64,000 nucleotides of DNA from Euonymus europaeus. Taxonomy: Eukaryota > Streptophyta > Magnoliopsida > Celastrales > Celastraceae. This document shows positions 37,404-48,626 of this stretch, in pieces. The stretch lies in contig OY756957.1 in assembly GCA_963580455.1 (NCBI GenBank), forward strand, positions 21,493,001 through 21,557,000. The letters are read 5' to 3'. Every line of letters starts with the position of its first letter. Position 1 is the first letter of the stretch. The notes under the pieces were generated by a model that was not told the origin of the DNA, ran no database searches, and saw only the letters and a program-made list of their open reading frames with translations. The position numbers were made by a program, and so were the translations under genes.

Positions 37404-37990
37404 TATTTGTAGTCTTGTCGCATCTCCCAAAAGAATTTAACGCTCCTCATCATTTGGCTGTCTGGTTTTTTGGAACCCCTACAACGAATTGCAAACATGA
37501 TTAGTGGCTCCTGTGTCTACACACTAGGTTCCAGTAGACACAACCGCTAATTATATTTCAACAACAAATGATAAGAAGTTACCTTGTTCATTCTTGCTTA
37601 GCCAAGTTTGACATTGTTTCTTCCAATGCCCTTTCTGGCAACGGTGAAAGCACTTGCCTTTCGGCTTTTTCACTCCGCCTTGAATACTCTTTGAGTCAAC
37701 TAATTTCTCCTTCTTCTTCTAAGTCTTTTTCTTCTTCTTACCTTTTGGTTTAGAAGATGAGCCTTTCTTAGTAAGATTGACCTTAGCTTGCTTAGATCGT
37801 AATTTCTCTGCTCCTTTGAGCTCACTGAGAAGTTTCGGCAATGTATAAACCCTCTTGTTCATATTATAGTTTAGTCGGAAATTATCATAGCTTTCTGAAA
37901 GAGATTGAATGATGATATCGACCTGGATTTTGCAATCAATATCAGCACCAATTTTAATTTCACATATTTTTATTTTGAACCAATGATGGA
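37404..37990 (-). pseudogene. Copia gag C-terminus and protease start
   Basis: On the minus strand: the gag helical segment (IIQSLSESYDNFRLNYNMN, about 37915-37860), a Lys-rich linker, then a CCHC-like knuckle near 37650-37610 in which the second Cys is Arg (CFHRCQKGHWKKQC). The protease box CVDTGATNHVCNS is near 37525-37485. Stops interrupt it. The protease runs into the CACTA insertion point and resumes at 28692. The gag N-terminus between here and the PBS is not recognisable. Confidence 0.8.
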
Positions 37991-38708
37991 GACCGTAGGT
38001 TATTTATAACCTTCTCCCACTTAATATTTTAAAATAGGGTGTTTAGTATTTTATTTTTTATATTTGATAACATCCATGAATAAATAGGAATCCTAATGTA
38101 ACATGACAACCAATTAGATAACATCCTACTCAATTAGGAATCCTAATCTAACATGGCATTCAATCACAATCATATATGTAACTAAATAAGAATACTAATT
38201 AAAACAGGAAACCATCAATCAATAGAACTCTAGATATCATGGTCTTTAATCAAGCTTCAAACTCTTCTTCAATTAGGAATCCCAGTTGCATTAGGAAATA
38301 GCCCGAAAAATCTGCATCGCGGGAAAAACACTGCTGTCCAACGTCGTCTGGAAACTTACGACATGTTCTGCAGCTGCTGGCTGCTGGCAGTGCAGTCCCT
38401 GATTTTTTTTGCAGAATTTCTGCACTCCGATTTTGCTTTCCTTCATTCTTCATCTACTTTTACAAAAAGTCCTAGCCTCCTTCAAACCGGAGTTCACAAT
38501 CTAGATTCTTTGATTTACATAAATTCCTACTCCTTAATTCGGAGTGAACAATACTAAAACCAAATAAAAAAATAACTAGACCATGATGGCTAGAATTTCA
38601 ATATGCAAAAACAAGTTAGCCCCAACACAAAAATAATCATAGATCATACAAAAACCATAATTAACAAATTCCTGGGTTTTGTTTTAAATCGATTACAGAT
38701 CTATGACC

Positions 38709-38722
38709 GCCTCTGATACCAA
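38709..38722 (-). other. Copia primer binding site (tRNA-Met type)
   Basis: The minus strand reads TTGGTATCAGAGGC, next to the LTR at 38724. TGGTATCAGAG is the standard complement of plant initiator tRNA-Met 3' ends. Confidence 0.88.
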
Positions 38723-38723
38723 T

Positions 38724-40195
38724 TGTTGGAAAGCACTCACTAGCGGAAATGTTTTAAAAACAAGGAACGCACATAGGAGTAATCGAAAGAAAAAGAGCTT
38801 TCAAAAATTTTCTTGCTAATTATGGCCAACATTTATAATCTATGATAGATTTAATTGTTTAAATATTACATTCTTAGAGATCTCTCTGGATTGATATCTA
38901 ATAATCTATATCGAAGGATGTGAAGTCAGCCGAATTGATTCAAAAGTTCAATCCTGTGGATCTTCCACCGTATGCACCAAATCCCAAACTTGAATTTAAG
39001 AGAGGATGGGCTCTTTAATCCAAGAACCTAAAGAACAAAAATCAAAAGTGTGGAGAAAATTAGAGAGTCGAGTCAAACTGTAGTCTCAACGTTAGTAAAC
39101 TAAACAACCTAGTGTGTGTTTATGTAGGGGTCGACCAACCTAAGGTTTCCTAAACCCTAGGAAGCCAGCCCACACTCCTCTCCAATTAGGGAACTCCAAC
39201 CTCAGTTAAGTTTCCTGAACCTCTTAGATTTGGACTTACATGGGCTATAGTAAGGACCAACAAGGAAAAATAAAATAGGGCTTCATACGAATTTAATTAT
39301 CAGCCCAAACCCATGAGCATAATTAAAATCTATAAACTATAATATATTCCACTAAAATATTATAGTTACACTCCCCGTTTTATCTCAAATTAAATTTGAG
39401 CCTTTCGTTAATCATTCATTAAAATCTTCACGTTAAGTTACAGATACCCGTCAATTTAATATGCGATTGACATATAATATTTAATTGACATCTTTAAATA
39501 TTACTCGAGCTTATCGCTTAACTTATTTGAATGTGTCGGATTAATTAAAATCCACCTGCAGGGTTTGAGACAATCTCAAAACCTATAAGCATTCTTGAAA
39601 GAGTATCATCAATCCATAATTGGACGTGAATTTTATTAATAGATTATTTTACATTGTACATTTAATGTGGTAACCCAATTCACTCAGTGTATCAGCTTGT
39701 ACAAAAGGACCTCACTCTTTGGTAAATCAAAGTCTCATACATTACGTACCAATAATCTTTAATAAATTAAGATTATGAACAATGTCATAACGTCAGTGTG
39801 AGTGTACAATTTTCCATGTAGTCAGACTAGAAAAATTGACTCACACGTAGTCCTGATCAATACACTCAAAGTGTACTAGTATAGTAAGTTTAAGCTTTAC
39901 CGTTTTCCGTAACCAAGATAGATATACTGAAATACTATACTACAGCCCTGCTAACGGTTTGTGTAATTCCGTCTAAGCTGTGATTGTTTGCTTATATTCT
40001 ATAACAACTTATGAATTGGTCTTCTGTGTGTAAGCTAAACTCTACATAGCAATTCATATACCATATAGAATAAAATACGCTTATACCAATATGTCATTTT
40101 TCATATATAAAGTGTTAAACATATTTTATTCCAAATAAATAAACTGAATTTGAATATTACATAAAATAATGACATTTAGTATACTATCTCTATCA
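38724..40195 (-). repeat. Copia 5' LTR
   Basis: 1472 bp, TGTTGG to TATCA on the plus strand, followed by the GCTAT duplication. This is the longest of the three LTR copies in the window (others at 24495 and, truncated, 3752). Confidence 0.9.
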
Positions 40196-40200
40196 GCTAT

Positions 40201-40344
40201 TTCCTTATCAATCTATCATTTTTAGTCCTTTCAATGCTATGTCATTTTAGTATCTTCTCTTTTAGGGTTGTGTGGTCGTATTGTTTAGCAACAGTTTCAA
40301 ATCTTGTGATTAAGAAAGTTGCACATTTTCTTTGTTATTCTTGT
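40201..40344 (+). pseudogene. Copia relic copy A, continuation after insertion
   Basis: Continues the sequence broken at 24494 and matches 42578-42739 of copy B ('TCATTTTTAGTCCTTTC.ATGCTATGTCATTTTAG'). It is probably the LTR of the older Copia element, since TGTTGGAG follows the RNase H end in copy B. No protein is assigned. Confidence 0.7.
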
Positions 40345-40513
40345 CAGGAGCGGAGCTACTTGTATTGTAAGAGGGACAACTACTTTCCGAAAAATACCCT
40401 ATTATTATTATTCATATTTGCAATTTTGCCACCCCCCCCAGAAAATATTTTTCCGAACTTAAATACTATCTTTATATTTTCATGGTCATACTTTACTCAT
40501 ATTTTCATAGACA
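40345..40513. mobile_element. truncated hAT-like MITE
   Basis: Starts CAGGAGCGGAGC and follows the MITE at 42740 for about 170 bp to 'CATAGACA', where unrelated Tat DNA begins. The right terminus is missing. It occupies the same position in the Copia relic as the complete copy does in copy B. Confidence 0.7.
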
Positions 40514-40540
40514 AATACTACATAGAGCCACATTCTGTCC

Positions 40541-40960
40541 TTATGCCAGAGGACATGCAATAGGAATATAATCATTGGCTGGTTGGTTTGTAAAAGTATC
40601 GAATACATACCTGCTTATCAAGTACCATAGAAAAAGGACGTGTTCTTTATATGTAGAAGTGCCAGTACGCTTGACCATGCTCAGACCTTTATAGGAATGG
40701 GGTTTCTTGTCTTCAATACCCACCTCTACTATACAAACTGAGGTGAGGAGGCCGGTAGCATCGTGACCTGTGATGGGTAGTCCGGTTAGGGCATAAACAT
40801 CGCGAAGTGTGATTGTCATATGCCCACTTGGTAGTACAAAGTTGTTCGTGGTATGAACCAGAAACAACAGGCTACAAAAATTAGAGAAGCATCAAAGGGA
40901 ATCTATTTGATGGACATTTCAATGAGGTGTTCTAGGTCCTTTTTGACCCATTAAATCCAA
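40541..40960 (-). pseudogene. plant mobile domain (PMD) antisense ORF fragment
   Basis: A 108-codon frame (40867-40541) contains FVLPSGHMTITLRDVYALTGLPITG. This is the signature of the plant mobile domain, found in MAIN-like host proteins and in Tat and Mutator-like elements. Upstream reading on the same strand extends the similarity toward 40960 with frame changes. It ends at a stop near 40541. It lies antisense to the adjacent LTR and PPT. Its role in the element is unknown; capture of a host gene is the usual explanation. Confidence 0.7.
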
Positions 40961-41357
40961 AACTCAATGCACAAACGGTTGATCCAATATGACCAGCCAA
41001 CTGGGGGTTTCGATCAAGACCGGTGATGTTCTAGCAAAGGTAGCTAATCTATGTGATTAGCAAGGAGTTCTTCATGATCCAGTAGTTTGAGAGGGCAAAG
41101 GTTGTTGGTCGAGATATGAGAATCGATAGGCAAGGAAGTACGGAGAAAGGATGCCATGGAAAGGGAGGAAGAAGGTATGTGTCTTTATAGGGCTAGTAGA
41201 GTTTCAAGAAAGTGGTTACAAATAGTTAAGAGGTCAGACGACAACTGGAGAGTTCTAGATTAAATCAAATACTTGAGTAGAATATGAAAAGGCGCGACAA
41301 ATCAACTTGAAATTCAACTGATTTTAAGTTAGTTGGATTCCAGTTGAGGGGGGCAAT

Positions 41358-42152
41358 TGTTGGCACGAAACTCAAACAGGCCCAAAAAGTTCGGCCCGTG
41401 ATGTTTAAATCATACTAGTACAACTAGATGAGGTTGTATGACAAAATAAATCGGCCTAAGAGATCAGCCCATGAAGAAAGAGTAGACAAGATCAAGTAAG
41501 AAGAACCCAAATCTAGCAAGCAGTGTGTAACAAGTGGCCTAAAAATGTGGAGAAGTAGTTTGTCAAGAGTTCATGGGACATGTGGCAACTCAAGGAGAAG
41601 CAGTTGCTGCTAAAGTAATGGCCAATCACAGTTCGGCAGTTCAATTTGTGCCGAAGGAAATAGGAAGTGGCAACAAAGTGGGATGAGGAACCAGGCGGGA
41701 TTAAAAGGAGGACATTAAAAGAGGTGGTTACAAGGGAGATCAAGGAATAAACAACAAGACACAAAAAACTCAACAGGAAAAGAGCACGAGACATCAAACC
41801 AGAGTAATGACTACTCTCGAGCTTTTTAGCAATTTCTATAAATTCAGTATCAATTTGTAATCCAAGTATGTTATCCGCCAAGATTCCTTTGTTTTTGAAC
41901 TATTACTATCAAATATTAATATCAACCATCGTTGTGTGAATTCATGCTTGGTGTCATATCCTTTTTGTTTCTTATAATCTCAACAAAGTGCACTTTAGTA
42001 GAGTTGGGGAACCTGAGATTACTAAGGTCCCAAGGTAATCTGCACTTTCATTTGATTTAGTTAGATAGTAATTAGTATAATTTGATCATTTTATAATTTG
42101 AGATATTTTAATCTCTGGCACACTTGCAATACAACATCATTTTGGACCAACA
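41358..42152 (+). repeat. Tat 3' LTR
   Basis: 795 bp with a perfect 6-bp terminal inverted pair TGTTGG/CCAACA. Its right two thirds recur at 4186-4760. Directly abuts Copia relic copy B. Confidence 0.85.
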
Positions 42153-42160
42153 ACCTTGAT

Positions 42161-42565
42161 TTGATGTTTTCCGTAGCTGTCAAGGCAGAAATGTACAATG
42201 GCTCAATCCTCCACTAAAGTTGAGTATAGTGCTGCAGCCCTTGCAAGTAATCTAGCCACATGGCTCACATATATTCTTCATGATCTTGGCGAACTTTCTG
42301 AAGGTCTTGTGCCAGTGTTATTTGATAAGAAGTCAGCATTTCAATGTCTACGAATCCTGCTTTTCACAGTAGGAGCAAGCGTATAGCGATCAAGTACACA
42401 TGTGTTAAAGGGGGATGACTTGAAGAAAATTATCTCCGGGGAGTTATGTGGAAGAGTAGAGCAATCAACTAGCTGATTATTTTACCAAAAGGTTTGCCTA
42501 AGACCAGATTCAATGAGCTGAGGTCGGAGCTTGGAGCCCAACTAAAATATCTTCAGGCGAGAGAG
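42161..42565 (+). pseudogene. Copia RNase H relic, copy B
   Basis: Contains CTMAQSSTKVEYSAAALASN, WLTYILHDLGELSEGLVPVLF and the C-terminal LPKTRFNELRSELGAQLK string, in changing frames. That is the end of a Copia RNase H followed by TGTTGGAG, a plausible LTR start at 42566. Near-identical in layout to copy A, but without the solo LTR and Copia insertions. Confidence 0.8.
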
Positions 42566-42739
42566 TGTTGGAGTTGTTGCTATTTCCTTGTCGATCTATC
42601 ATTTTTAGTCCTTTCGATGCTATGTCATTTTAGTATCTTCTCTTTTAGGGTTGTGTGGCCATGGTGTTTAGCGACAGTTTCAAATCTTGTGATTAAGCAA
42701 GTTGCACATTTTCTTTGGTATTCTCTCCTATGTTCTTGT

Positions 42740-42951
42740 CAGGAGCGGAGCTACTTGTGTTGTAAGAGGGACAACTACTTTTCAAAAAATACCCTATTAT
42801 TATTCATATTTTCAATTTTGCCCCCGTTTAGAAAATATTTTCCCCAATTAACTTAAACACTCTTTATATTTTCATGGTCATACTTTACTCATATTTTCAT
42901 AGACCAACTTAGTGAGTCTGAGTCATGTCTAGAATCATGGCTCCGCCCCTG
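42740..42951. mobile_element. hAT-like MITE
   Basis: 212 bp with inverted termini CAGGAGCGGAGC and GGCTCCGCCCCTG (one mismatch plus a slip), no coding capacity, and an imperfect 8-bp flank pair GTTCTTGT/GTTATTAT. CAGGGGCGGAGCC-type ends and 8-bp duplications fit hAT-derived MITEs of plants. Confidence 0.75.
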
Positions 42952-42959
42952 GTTATTAT

Positions 42960-44186
42960 CTAAATGAAATGGAATGATTTGATAATTTATATATTCAACA
43001 TTAATTAGAAGATCTGACTTGTTATCTCGAAATCTCTCTCTCTCTCCCTATATGTTGAATTATTGAAATTTGTATGGTTATGATAATCTACCATAAGTTG
43101 CTACTTTATTATTTTTACTATTTTTTGATGTTGACTAAATATATGCTTGATTTAAATGAATTACTTTCATCCTAAGGAAGTTCCTAGTTCATGTATCTTG
43201 ACTAAAATGTTAAGATTAAACAACTAGTGCATACGACTCATGCAGTGGAAGTGAATTGAGTCAGAAAATGGAAAAATATATGCAGTCGTGTGCTCGTATC
43301 GTTGGGAGGCTACTTGACAAGCTGTGACTGCTCGATTGTGATGAAACAGACTTTACCACTAAACTACAATTAAATTAGCTAGCTAGCTAGCTAGCTACAT
43401 GCATGCATGATTTGATGCTCTCTTGTCGTATAAAAGAAACTAAAGATCAATTGCATTCATGCTCTTCCATCAGTATTAGTTCAATTCATTTATCGATTCC
43501 GGACACTATATACCTTTCCTAATCTGTTCACTATGTACTAGTTGCACTACTCCACATCGGTCTTGTAAAATACTCTTCTATCGAGACACTGCCAAACATT
43601 TCTGGAGCAGAAACTCACTGGATATATAGCTTTTCCTTGTAAGTATTGAGGGTTCCGAGTTGGGGCACGGTACTTAGGGGGGTCTGCCTTTGGCGAATCT
43701 TGTAATCAATTCATCGATCAAAAATGAATGTATTATATAATCTATTTATCTTGGATCTTCAATTAACATGATTTTCACACATAAAAATCATCATAAATAT
43801 TAATGTATAAGAAAGCGTATCTTGAGTCATGGATTTCAACTAGTGAATCTAAATTACAAACCTAGATCTTGAAGAAATATTCCTTAAATGATCTACGAAA
43901 ATCGGTTTCCTTTCCTTCTTTATATTTCGTCAGTGTCGTAATTTTTCATCGCGTTAGATGAAAGTTAATGGCGTATATATAGATAGTGAGAGAATCTAGG
44001 TTTTCCACTTAATCCTTAAATCTTAGCCATTCATCACAGTTAGAGTTTTATTAGAAAAATAACCCAAATAATATTAAAATTTCAATTATTAGAAGTTAAG
44101 GATTCAACTAAAATCTTGTCAAATAATAACTGTTATGGGGACCACAATATTAAGAAACTAATTATAATAATTAATAATTAATATTA
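42960..44186. other. intergenic, simple repeats only
   Basis: AT-rich DNA with a (CT)n run near 43030 and (GCTA)n then (GCAT)n at about 43378-43408. No coding frame or element end recognised. Confidence 0.5.
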
Positions 44187-44205
44187 TTATTTCTTACAAT
44201 TCTTG
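44187..44205. repeat. 19-bp SINE target duplication, left
   Basis: TTATTTCTTACAATTCTTG, identical to 44607-44625 on the other side of the SINE. Length fits LINE-type target-primed insertion. Confidence 0.9.
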
Positions 44206-44606
44206 GATTGTGACGGGATCCAAGAACCCGTCCTATCCCGACCCTGCCATGGGCCAAGGGATAGAATGTAAGTTGCGGGTTATGCAGTCCAACAGTAAGG
44301 GAAGGGGGGTTTTCACGCTGCCCCCAAAGGGCGGCCCACCACCGCTGAGCATCAAAGGCATATCGCTGACGCGACTCTAACCCGAGCACCAAAGCATGCT
44401 GACAGACATGTTACTACTCCCACTAAGGGCCACGCCCCCAGATCACTGCTGAACCATATGCCCCGAGGGCTTGAAAGTGGGGGATGTACAGCTATGACAA
44501 TTAAATCCAATAACCTACCACTCCTCCGACTCGAACCAGTGACCTCTTCACCCCAAGGGCACTAAGGTTTGGGAGCTGGTGGCCACTGAGCCATTGGCAC
44601 ATTGGT
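44206..44606 (-). mobile_element. tRNA-derived SINE
   Basis: A 401-bp unit on the minus strand. Its 5' part carries RNA polymerase III promoter boxes: A box TGGCTCAGTGG (44593-44583) and B box GGTTCGAGTCG (44537-44527). The body is GC-rich compared with its surroundings, and perfect 19-bp duplications flank it. No protein is encoded. The start CCAATGGCTCAGTGG recalls the Au SINE family, but the longer body makes that name uncertain. Confidence 0.88.
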
Positions 44607-45252
44607 TTATTTCTTACAATTCTTGCTTAATATTCACCATGGTCTCCTATATATATCAGGCACGTGGATGAAGTAGGCCAAACGCTCAGGCCTATATCAA
44701 CATTAACAAAAAAAATAAGCGAATCGAACACGTGATTTTTACTCAGCTGATTAGGTATTTGCTGTTGATTACGGCCCATAGCTAGGCGCTGCGTTTGATC
44801 TTCTTCGTGGACTGAGAATACACGGGGGAAAGATATTAATCTCTGTGGGTCCCATGAGTGTGGTGATCTTGGCCAAAATTGGAAATTCAACGTGGGCCAT
44901 ATTTGGTTAATTGCGAAGGACAAAAATAGGAAAAGCAACTTGAGTTCGTTTAGTGAAAAAAAGAGCCCCAACGTGGCTGAAAATCACACCTTAAACGAGG
45001 TTGTCGTCCACGTCACAGACAGGGACCATGTCTCTCACGTGCAAATCACGTGTACCATGCATATATTTAGCAATATTTGAAGAGGAGGTGTTCCCCACCT
45101 CAGTTGTTTGACAGAGCTGACCGAGCATTTGATTTCGATTCGATGTGTTGGGTGGGGAAGCGGCCAATAGAGTAGGTTCACTACAAGTTCAGTCCCTGAA
45201 TTTCATTTTCAATCATTCCCAATTTACTTTTTCCAGTAGGACTCGGTAGAAA

Positions 45253-45516
45253 ATGGCTAGCTTTTTGTTACTTTATTTGGCCCTGGTGACCCCACGACTG
45301 GACCAGATCCTTGACTTGCTCCCCTATAAGAATGGCTTGCGTCGTTGCCCTTTTTTCATGCAACTACGCAAAAAAGAAGAAGAGCAACAAGAAGAGTTAA
45401 GTGACCAAAACAAGCGATGGAGGAAAGTAGTACCATTGCAGGCTCTAAAAGAAGATTTTCATGTAAAGCCAGGCTTCGTGAATTCCTCAATGAAGGAAGA
45501 GGTAGGCTCTACATAA
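45253..45516 (+). CDS. unrecognised 87-residue ORF
   Basis: Starts [19 protein letters not shown] and has a hydrophobic first 12 residues, then a charged Lys/Glu stretch ([16 protein letters not shown]). The codon composition is less T-biased than the surroundings and the region is not obviously repetitive. No family is recognised and no splice partner is evident. It could be a small gene, one exon, or chance. Confidence 0.25.
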   Translation: MASFLLLYLALVTPRLDQILDLLPYKNGLRRCPFFMQLRKKEEEQQEELSDQNKRWRKVVPLQALKEDFHVKPGFVNSSMKEEVGST

Positions 45517-45519
45517 TAT

Positions 45520-46240
45520 GGAGATGTGTTGTTATGCTTCTCTGCTGGCATGATTAAGATATATCATACTTGGATCCCATGTATATTTATATATATATGT
45601 ACTAATGTATATCAAAATTTTGGGTCAGTTTTTCCGTTTTACTTTCCTATTTTGGATGTTAATGTCTTTTGGCTACAACTTATATCATAAAGATTAGATG
45701 AGGAAATTAGTTCAGTGTTCTTCACTGTTTTGTTTGTATCAGCTAAATCTGGGATCAGAAAACTTGTTTAATACGTCCATACTAAATGGTATCAGAAGCT
45801 TTAGAGTTATCCTGATTCGTAATAATTCCCATTTTAAATGGTAACAGAAGAGCTTAACTGTTCGTGATTTTTGGATAGTGTCAATTGATAATTCCTTGTT
45901 CTTTAAAAGGTAACAAGGTTGGAAGGGAGAACCTCGAAAAGTAATCAATTGTAGATTTATTGATTGATTTATCTTGTTAAAGTAGAGCAGTCTTAGGAGA
46001 TCCCATGGTAAGTTTTGGGAGGAATATGTACACTGGATAATTTCAATTTTTTTTTTAGTGAGAGTACTTATAATTACGTACACTCAACATTCAACAAAAT
46101 TAGACATTGAAGGCGCATCAGATTGAATTGCTAGTCCTTTTCTGTTCAACAAATGGTGCCTTTGTCCCATAAACTTCCTCTTCCTTGTCTAATGATACGC
46201 TAAATGGACTATTTGTGGGAACGTTATATGATACCATCAT
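45520..46240. other. intergenic, nothing recognised
   Basis: AT-rich sequence with a short AT run near 45587-45597. No coding frame, element end or RNA gene supported. Confidence 0.4.
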
Positions 46241-46244
46241 CATC

Positions 46245-46780
46245 TTAGTGGAGGAGGATAAAGGACATATACTCGATTTGGAAATGAAAAAAGTTGTAAT
46301 TTAGATTACCTGTTAAACCCATTTCAAACAACCTTAGCCACGCAAGAATGGAGATGGAAGAAACAAGAAGGTTTACAGAAGAAAAACACACGACTGAAGA
46401 ACGCTCTTCATTTGATATTAATTCTTCAACTCCATTTACAGACTGATACACAAGCTTATTTACTAAGCTTGGTCGACTGACTTGAACGAAAGACTAATTA
46501 AATTTAACAGATGACGTTACACTAAAAGCTTGTACATGTGGCATAATCTGTTAGCTCAATAGAGAAGTTGTTAGTAATATTGTTGATGATATTCCATGTT
46601 TGATACACAGGATCATATATCAATGCTACCCCTTAAAATGTTTCCTTGTCCTCAAGGATAACAAGGTGAGTCGGGTCTTTAAACGGATCTTAGCAACTCC
46701 CAAGTTTTAGCTGCCAAGTATTAGTTGTAGTCACTCTTTCAATGTCACACATTCCCCCACCACTAGACTCAAAAGAAGTA
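46245..46780 (-). mobile_element. possible chromovirus 3' end relic
   Basis: On the minus strand near 46700-46640, THLVILEDKETF.G is similar to the tail of chromodomain polyproteins (xxLEDKxxxxG). It is followed leftward by LTR-like DNA ('TGGAGTTGAAGAATTAATATC', near 46440-46410) of a kind seen at the end of small chromoviruses (Reina-like). No paired LTR or target duplication was found. Weak support. Confidence 0.35.
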
Positions 46781-46799
46781 TCAAGCTTATTGTCAAGTG

Positions 46800-47258
46800 C
46801 AACTTTGTCGAGTATGTTCTATACAATGCAAGTTAGAAAAATTCCATGAAGCAAAGCATCATCCAATAATATTATGACATCTGATATAATTGCATGAACA
46901 GAATCCCTGAAAGTGATAATATTGTAGGAGATGCTATTCGGTGGCAAACCATTCACCGGATTGGGGTGCCAAATCTCCATTGCTCTTTTATTGTCTTTGA
47001 CTTTGTGAAGCCCTTTGGAGCACAGCTCTGCTGATCCATGTTAAAATAGACTAACAAAGCATCTCCAATTTTGCTCACAAAGCAAAGCCCATGTATGAAA
47101 ATGTTGTACATACCCGCATCTAGTATAACACCCTTTTTGAGAACTTGGTGCCATAAGAAGATTGCTTCCTCGATCTTTTTTCTTTCACAAAGACCATCCA
47201 TCAACAATTTATATGTAAGGATGTCAGGTTTCCTGGTCATACTTTCAAGATTGCTGCA
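46800..47258 (-). pseudogene. PPR protein fragment, 3' part
   Basis: Organellar RNA-binding helical repeats. On the minus strand: PDILTYKLLMDGLCERKKI, then LDAGMYNIFIHGLCFVSKIGDAL, both P-class 35-residue PPR motifs. A deletion or frameshift follows near 47000, then NGLPPNSISYNI and a further degraded repeat ending at a stop near 46806. The right edge is the 5-bp target site of the 14.2-kb LTR element. The frame continues, without loss, into 61441 when the element and one CTGCA are ignored. It is a pseudogene, since the repeats are degraded as well as interrupted. Confidence 0.8.
47254..47258. repeat. CTGCA target duplication, left copy
   Basis: CTGCA at 47254-47258 matches CTGCA at 61436-61440 beyond the right LTR. 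Confidence 0.85.
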
Positions 47259-48626
47259 TGTCCCAACCGGAATCGCGAAGCGGGCGGACTCATAAAAGTA
47301 ACGAGTCACAACCAATTGGTTTTTGAGATGCAATTGAACACCTATTTAAAGTACTAGTCTGCCATATTTAAAAAATTGGGGTGGGAGGTCGATTGAGCGT
47401 ACGGAAGGTATTAGCATCCTACAACACCTGCTTATGCGGTTACCAAACTTAAATAGGGGTAATTAAAGTATTTTTCAAGAATGAAGAATTATTTAAAAAA
47501 CTAAAAAATATATATATATTTTTGGAAAAAGAATGTCACACTTTCGAAATTAACAATAACCATTCAACTTAAAGTCGTTATTTTCAAGTGGGTGGTGTGA
47601 ACCATTTTTGTTTCGAGGCGGCAGTTATCCCGATTTCGAAAACAAAACAAATATGTCAAAAGAAATAAAATTAAATATAAAAAAAAGAATACACTATACC
47701 TAAAATAAAAATAAAATTACATAACACAATAAACAAATGAACATAAGTATAAAAAAACTATTGGTCCCAAAATAAAAATAAAATAAAAGGTCCAAAATAA
47801 ATATGAGCTCAAAACAAATAAATAAATCCAAAAAGTAAATATAAATAAATAAAAATTCTAAATATATGTATAAAAACAAAAAACCCAAAAGAAACACAAA
47901 TATATGGCTCAATAAATATAATATAGGAGGTAACAATAAATAATAATCAAAGAATATAATTAATGAAGCAATTTGAGAATTATGCGGTTGAATCAGCCAT
48001 AAATTATTATATTATTAAAAACCATTCATATAGAAGATAACAAAAGGCAATAATTGAAACAATTAAAAACTTGACGGTTGAACCAGCCATACATTTAAAA
48101 CAAAAATCTCACAATAAAACTTAGAACCCTTTTTCTCTTTTTTTTCTTCCTCTCTTTTTCTCCTCTCCTCCTTCTCCTCCCTTTATTTTTCTCCTCTCCT
48201 CCTTCCTTTCCTTCCTTTTTTTTTTCTCTTCTTTTCTTCTTTCCTCCTCCTCTCTTTTTTCTCTCCTCCACTCCCGGCATCACCCCTCCCCTATTCATAC
48301 AAAAAAAAAATTGGTTTTTTCCTTATATGGACCTCATTATTCATTTTTTTATTATATGTGGGTCCCACGTCCCACCCACCCTTTCTTCCTCCACCGGCAT
48401 TTCATTTTTTTTATTGTTGTGGATCCCACATACTTTTGTACCTCTATTATTATATATTATATGCACCCGTCCAGTGACAAAAGTTTGAAATATATTTTGA
48501 CAATTTCAATTATGAGTGACTTTAATTTTATGGGTATGATAAGGCATAATCATACTTTGAATTTATGAAGAAAACGAAGAAAAATATGAAATCAAAATAA
48601 TCCTTGGACAAAATTCGGTTATTATA
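47259..48626 (-). repeat. 3' LTR of the 14.2-kb element
   Basis: 1368 bp. Matches 60075-61435 throughout. Shared blocks are 'GCGGGCGGACTCATAAAA', 'CCTACAACACCTGCTTATGC', 'AAACTATTGGTCC.AAAATAAAAATA', a CT-rich tract (48120-48270) and 'CACTCCCGGCATCACCCCTC'. It includes extra CCACCC-rich DNA at about 48360-48520 that the other LTR lacks. Confidence 0.88.

Larger units (their letters stand above)
24495..40195 (-). mobile_element. Copia retrotransposon with nested CACTA, TSD GCTAT
   Basis: LTRs lie at 24495-25675 and 38724-40195, starting TGTTGG and ending TATCA on the plus strand. GCTAT duplicates flank it (24490-24494 and 40196-40200). A tRNA-Met PBS sits at the right LTR and a PPT at the left LTR, so the element runs on the minus strand. 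Gene order gag, protease, integrase, RT, RNase H is Copia-type. Without the 8.7-kb CACTA insertion it would be about 7 kb. The insertion point is relic copy A, whose two halves rejoin exactly with one GCTAT. The lineage is uncertain (Tork- or TAR-like by RT wording). Confidence 0.93.
40514..42152 (+). mobile_element. Tat-lineage Gypsy 3' end with antisense ORF
   Basis: The LTR at 41358-42152 (TGTTGG to CCAACA) is preceded by a PPT-like GTTGAGGGGGGCAAT (41343-41357), so the element runs on the plus strand and this is its 3' end. The internal part carries a plant-mobile-domain frame on the opposite strand. Tat/Ogre-type elements are known to carry antisense ORFs between integrase and the 3' LTR. 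No gag-pol remains; the 5' side is cut at 40514. Confidence 0.75.

Noticed and set aside
41513..41881. 122-residue minus-strand frame in the Tat LTR
   Set aside because: It lies inside a non-coding LTR, opposite to its transcription, and has no domain. The relic LTR at 4186 does not keep it open.
44171..44392. 73-residue minus-strand frame
   Set aside because: It lies wholly inside the SINE, which is non-coding and transcribed by RNA polymerase III.
44527..44593. A functional tRNA gene
   Set aside because: A and B boxes are present, but there is no cloverleaf or acceptor stem. The 19-bp duplications around a 401-bp body identify a SINE.
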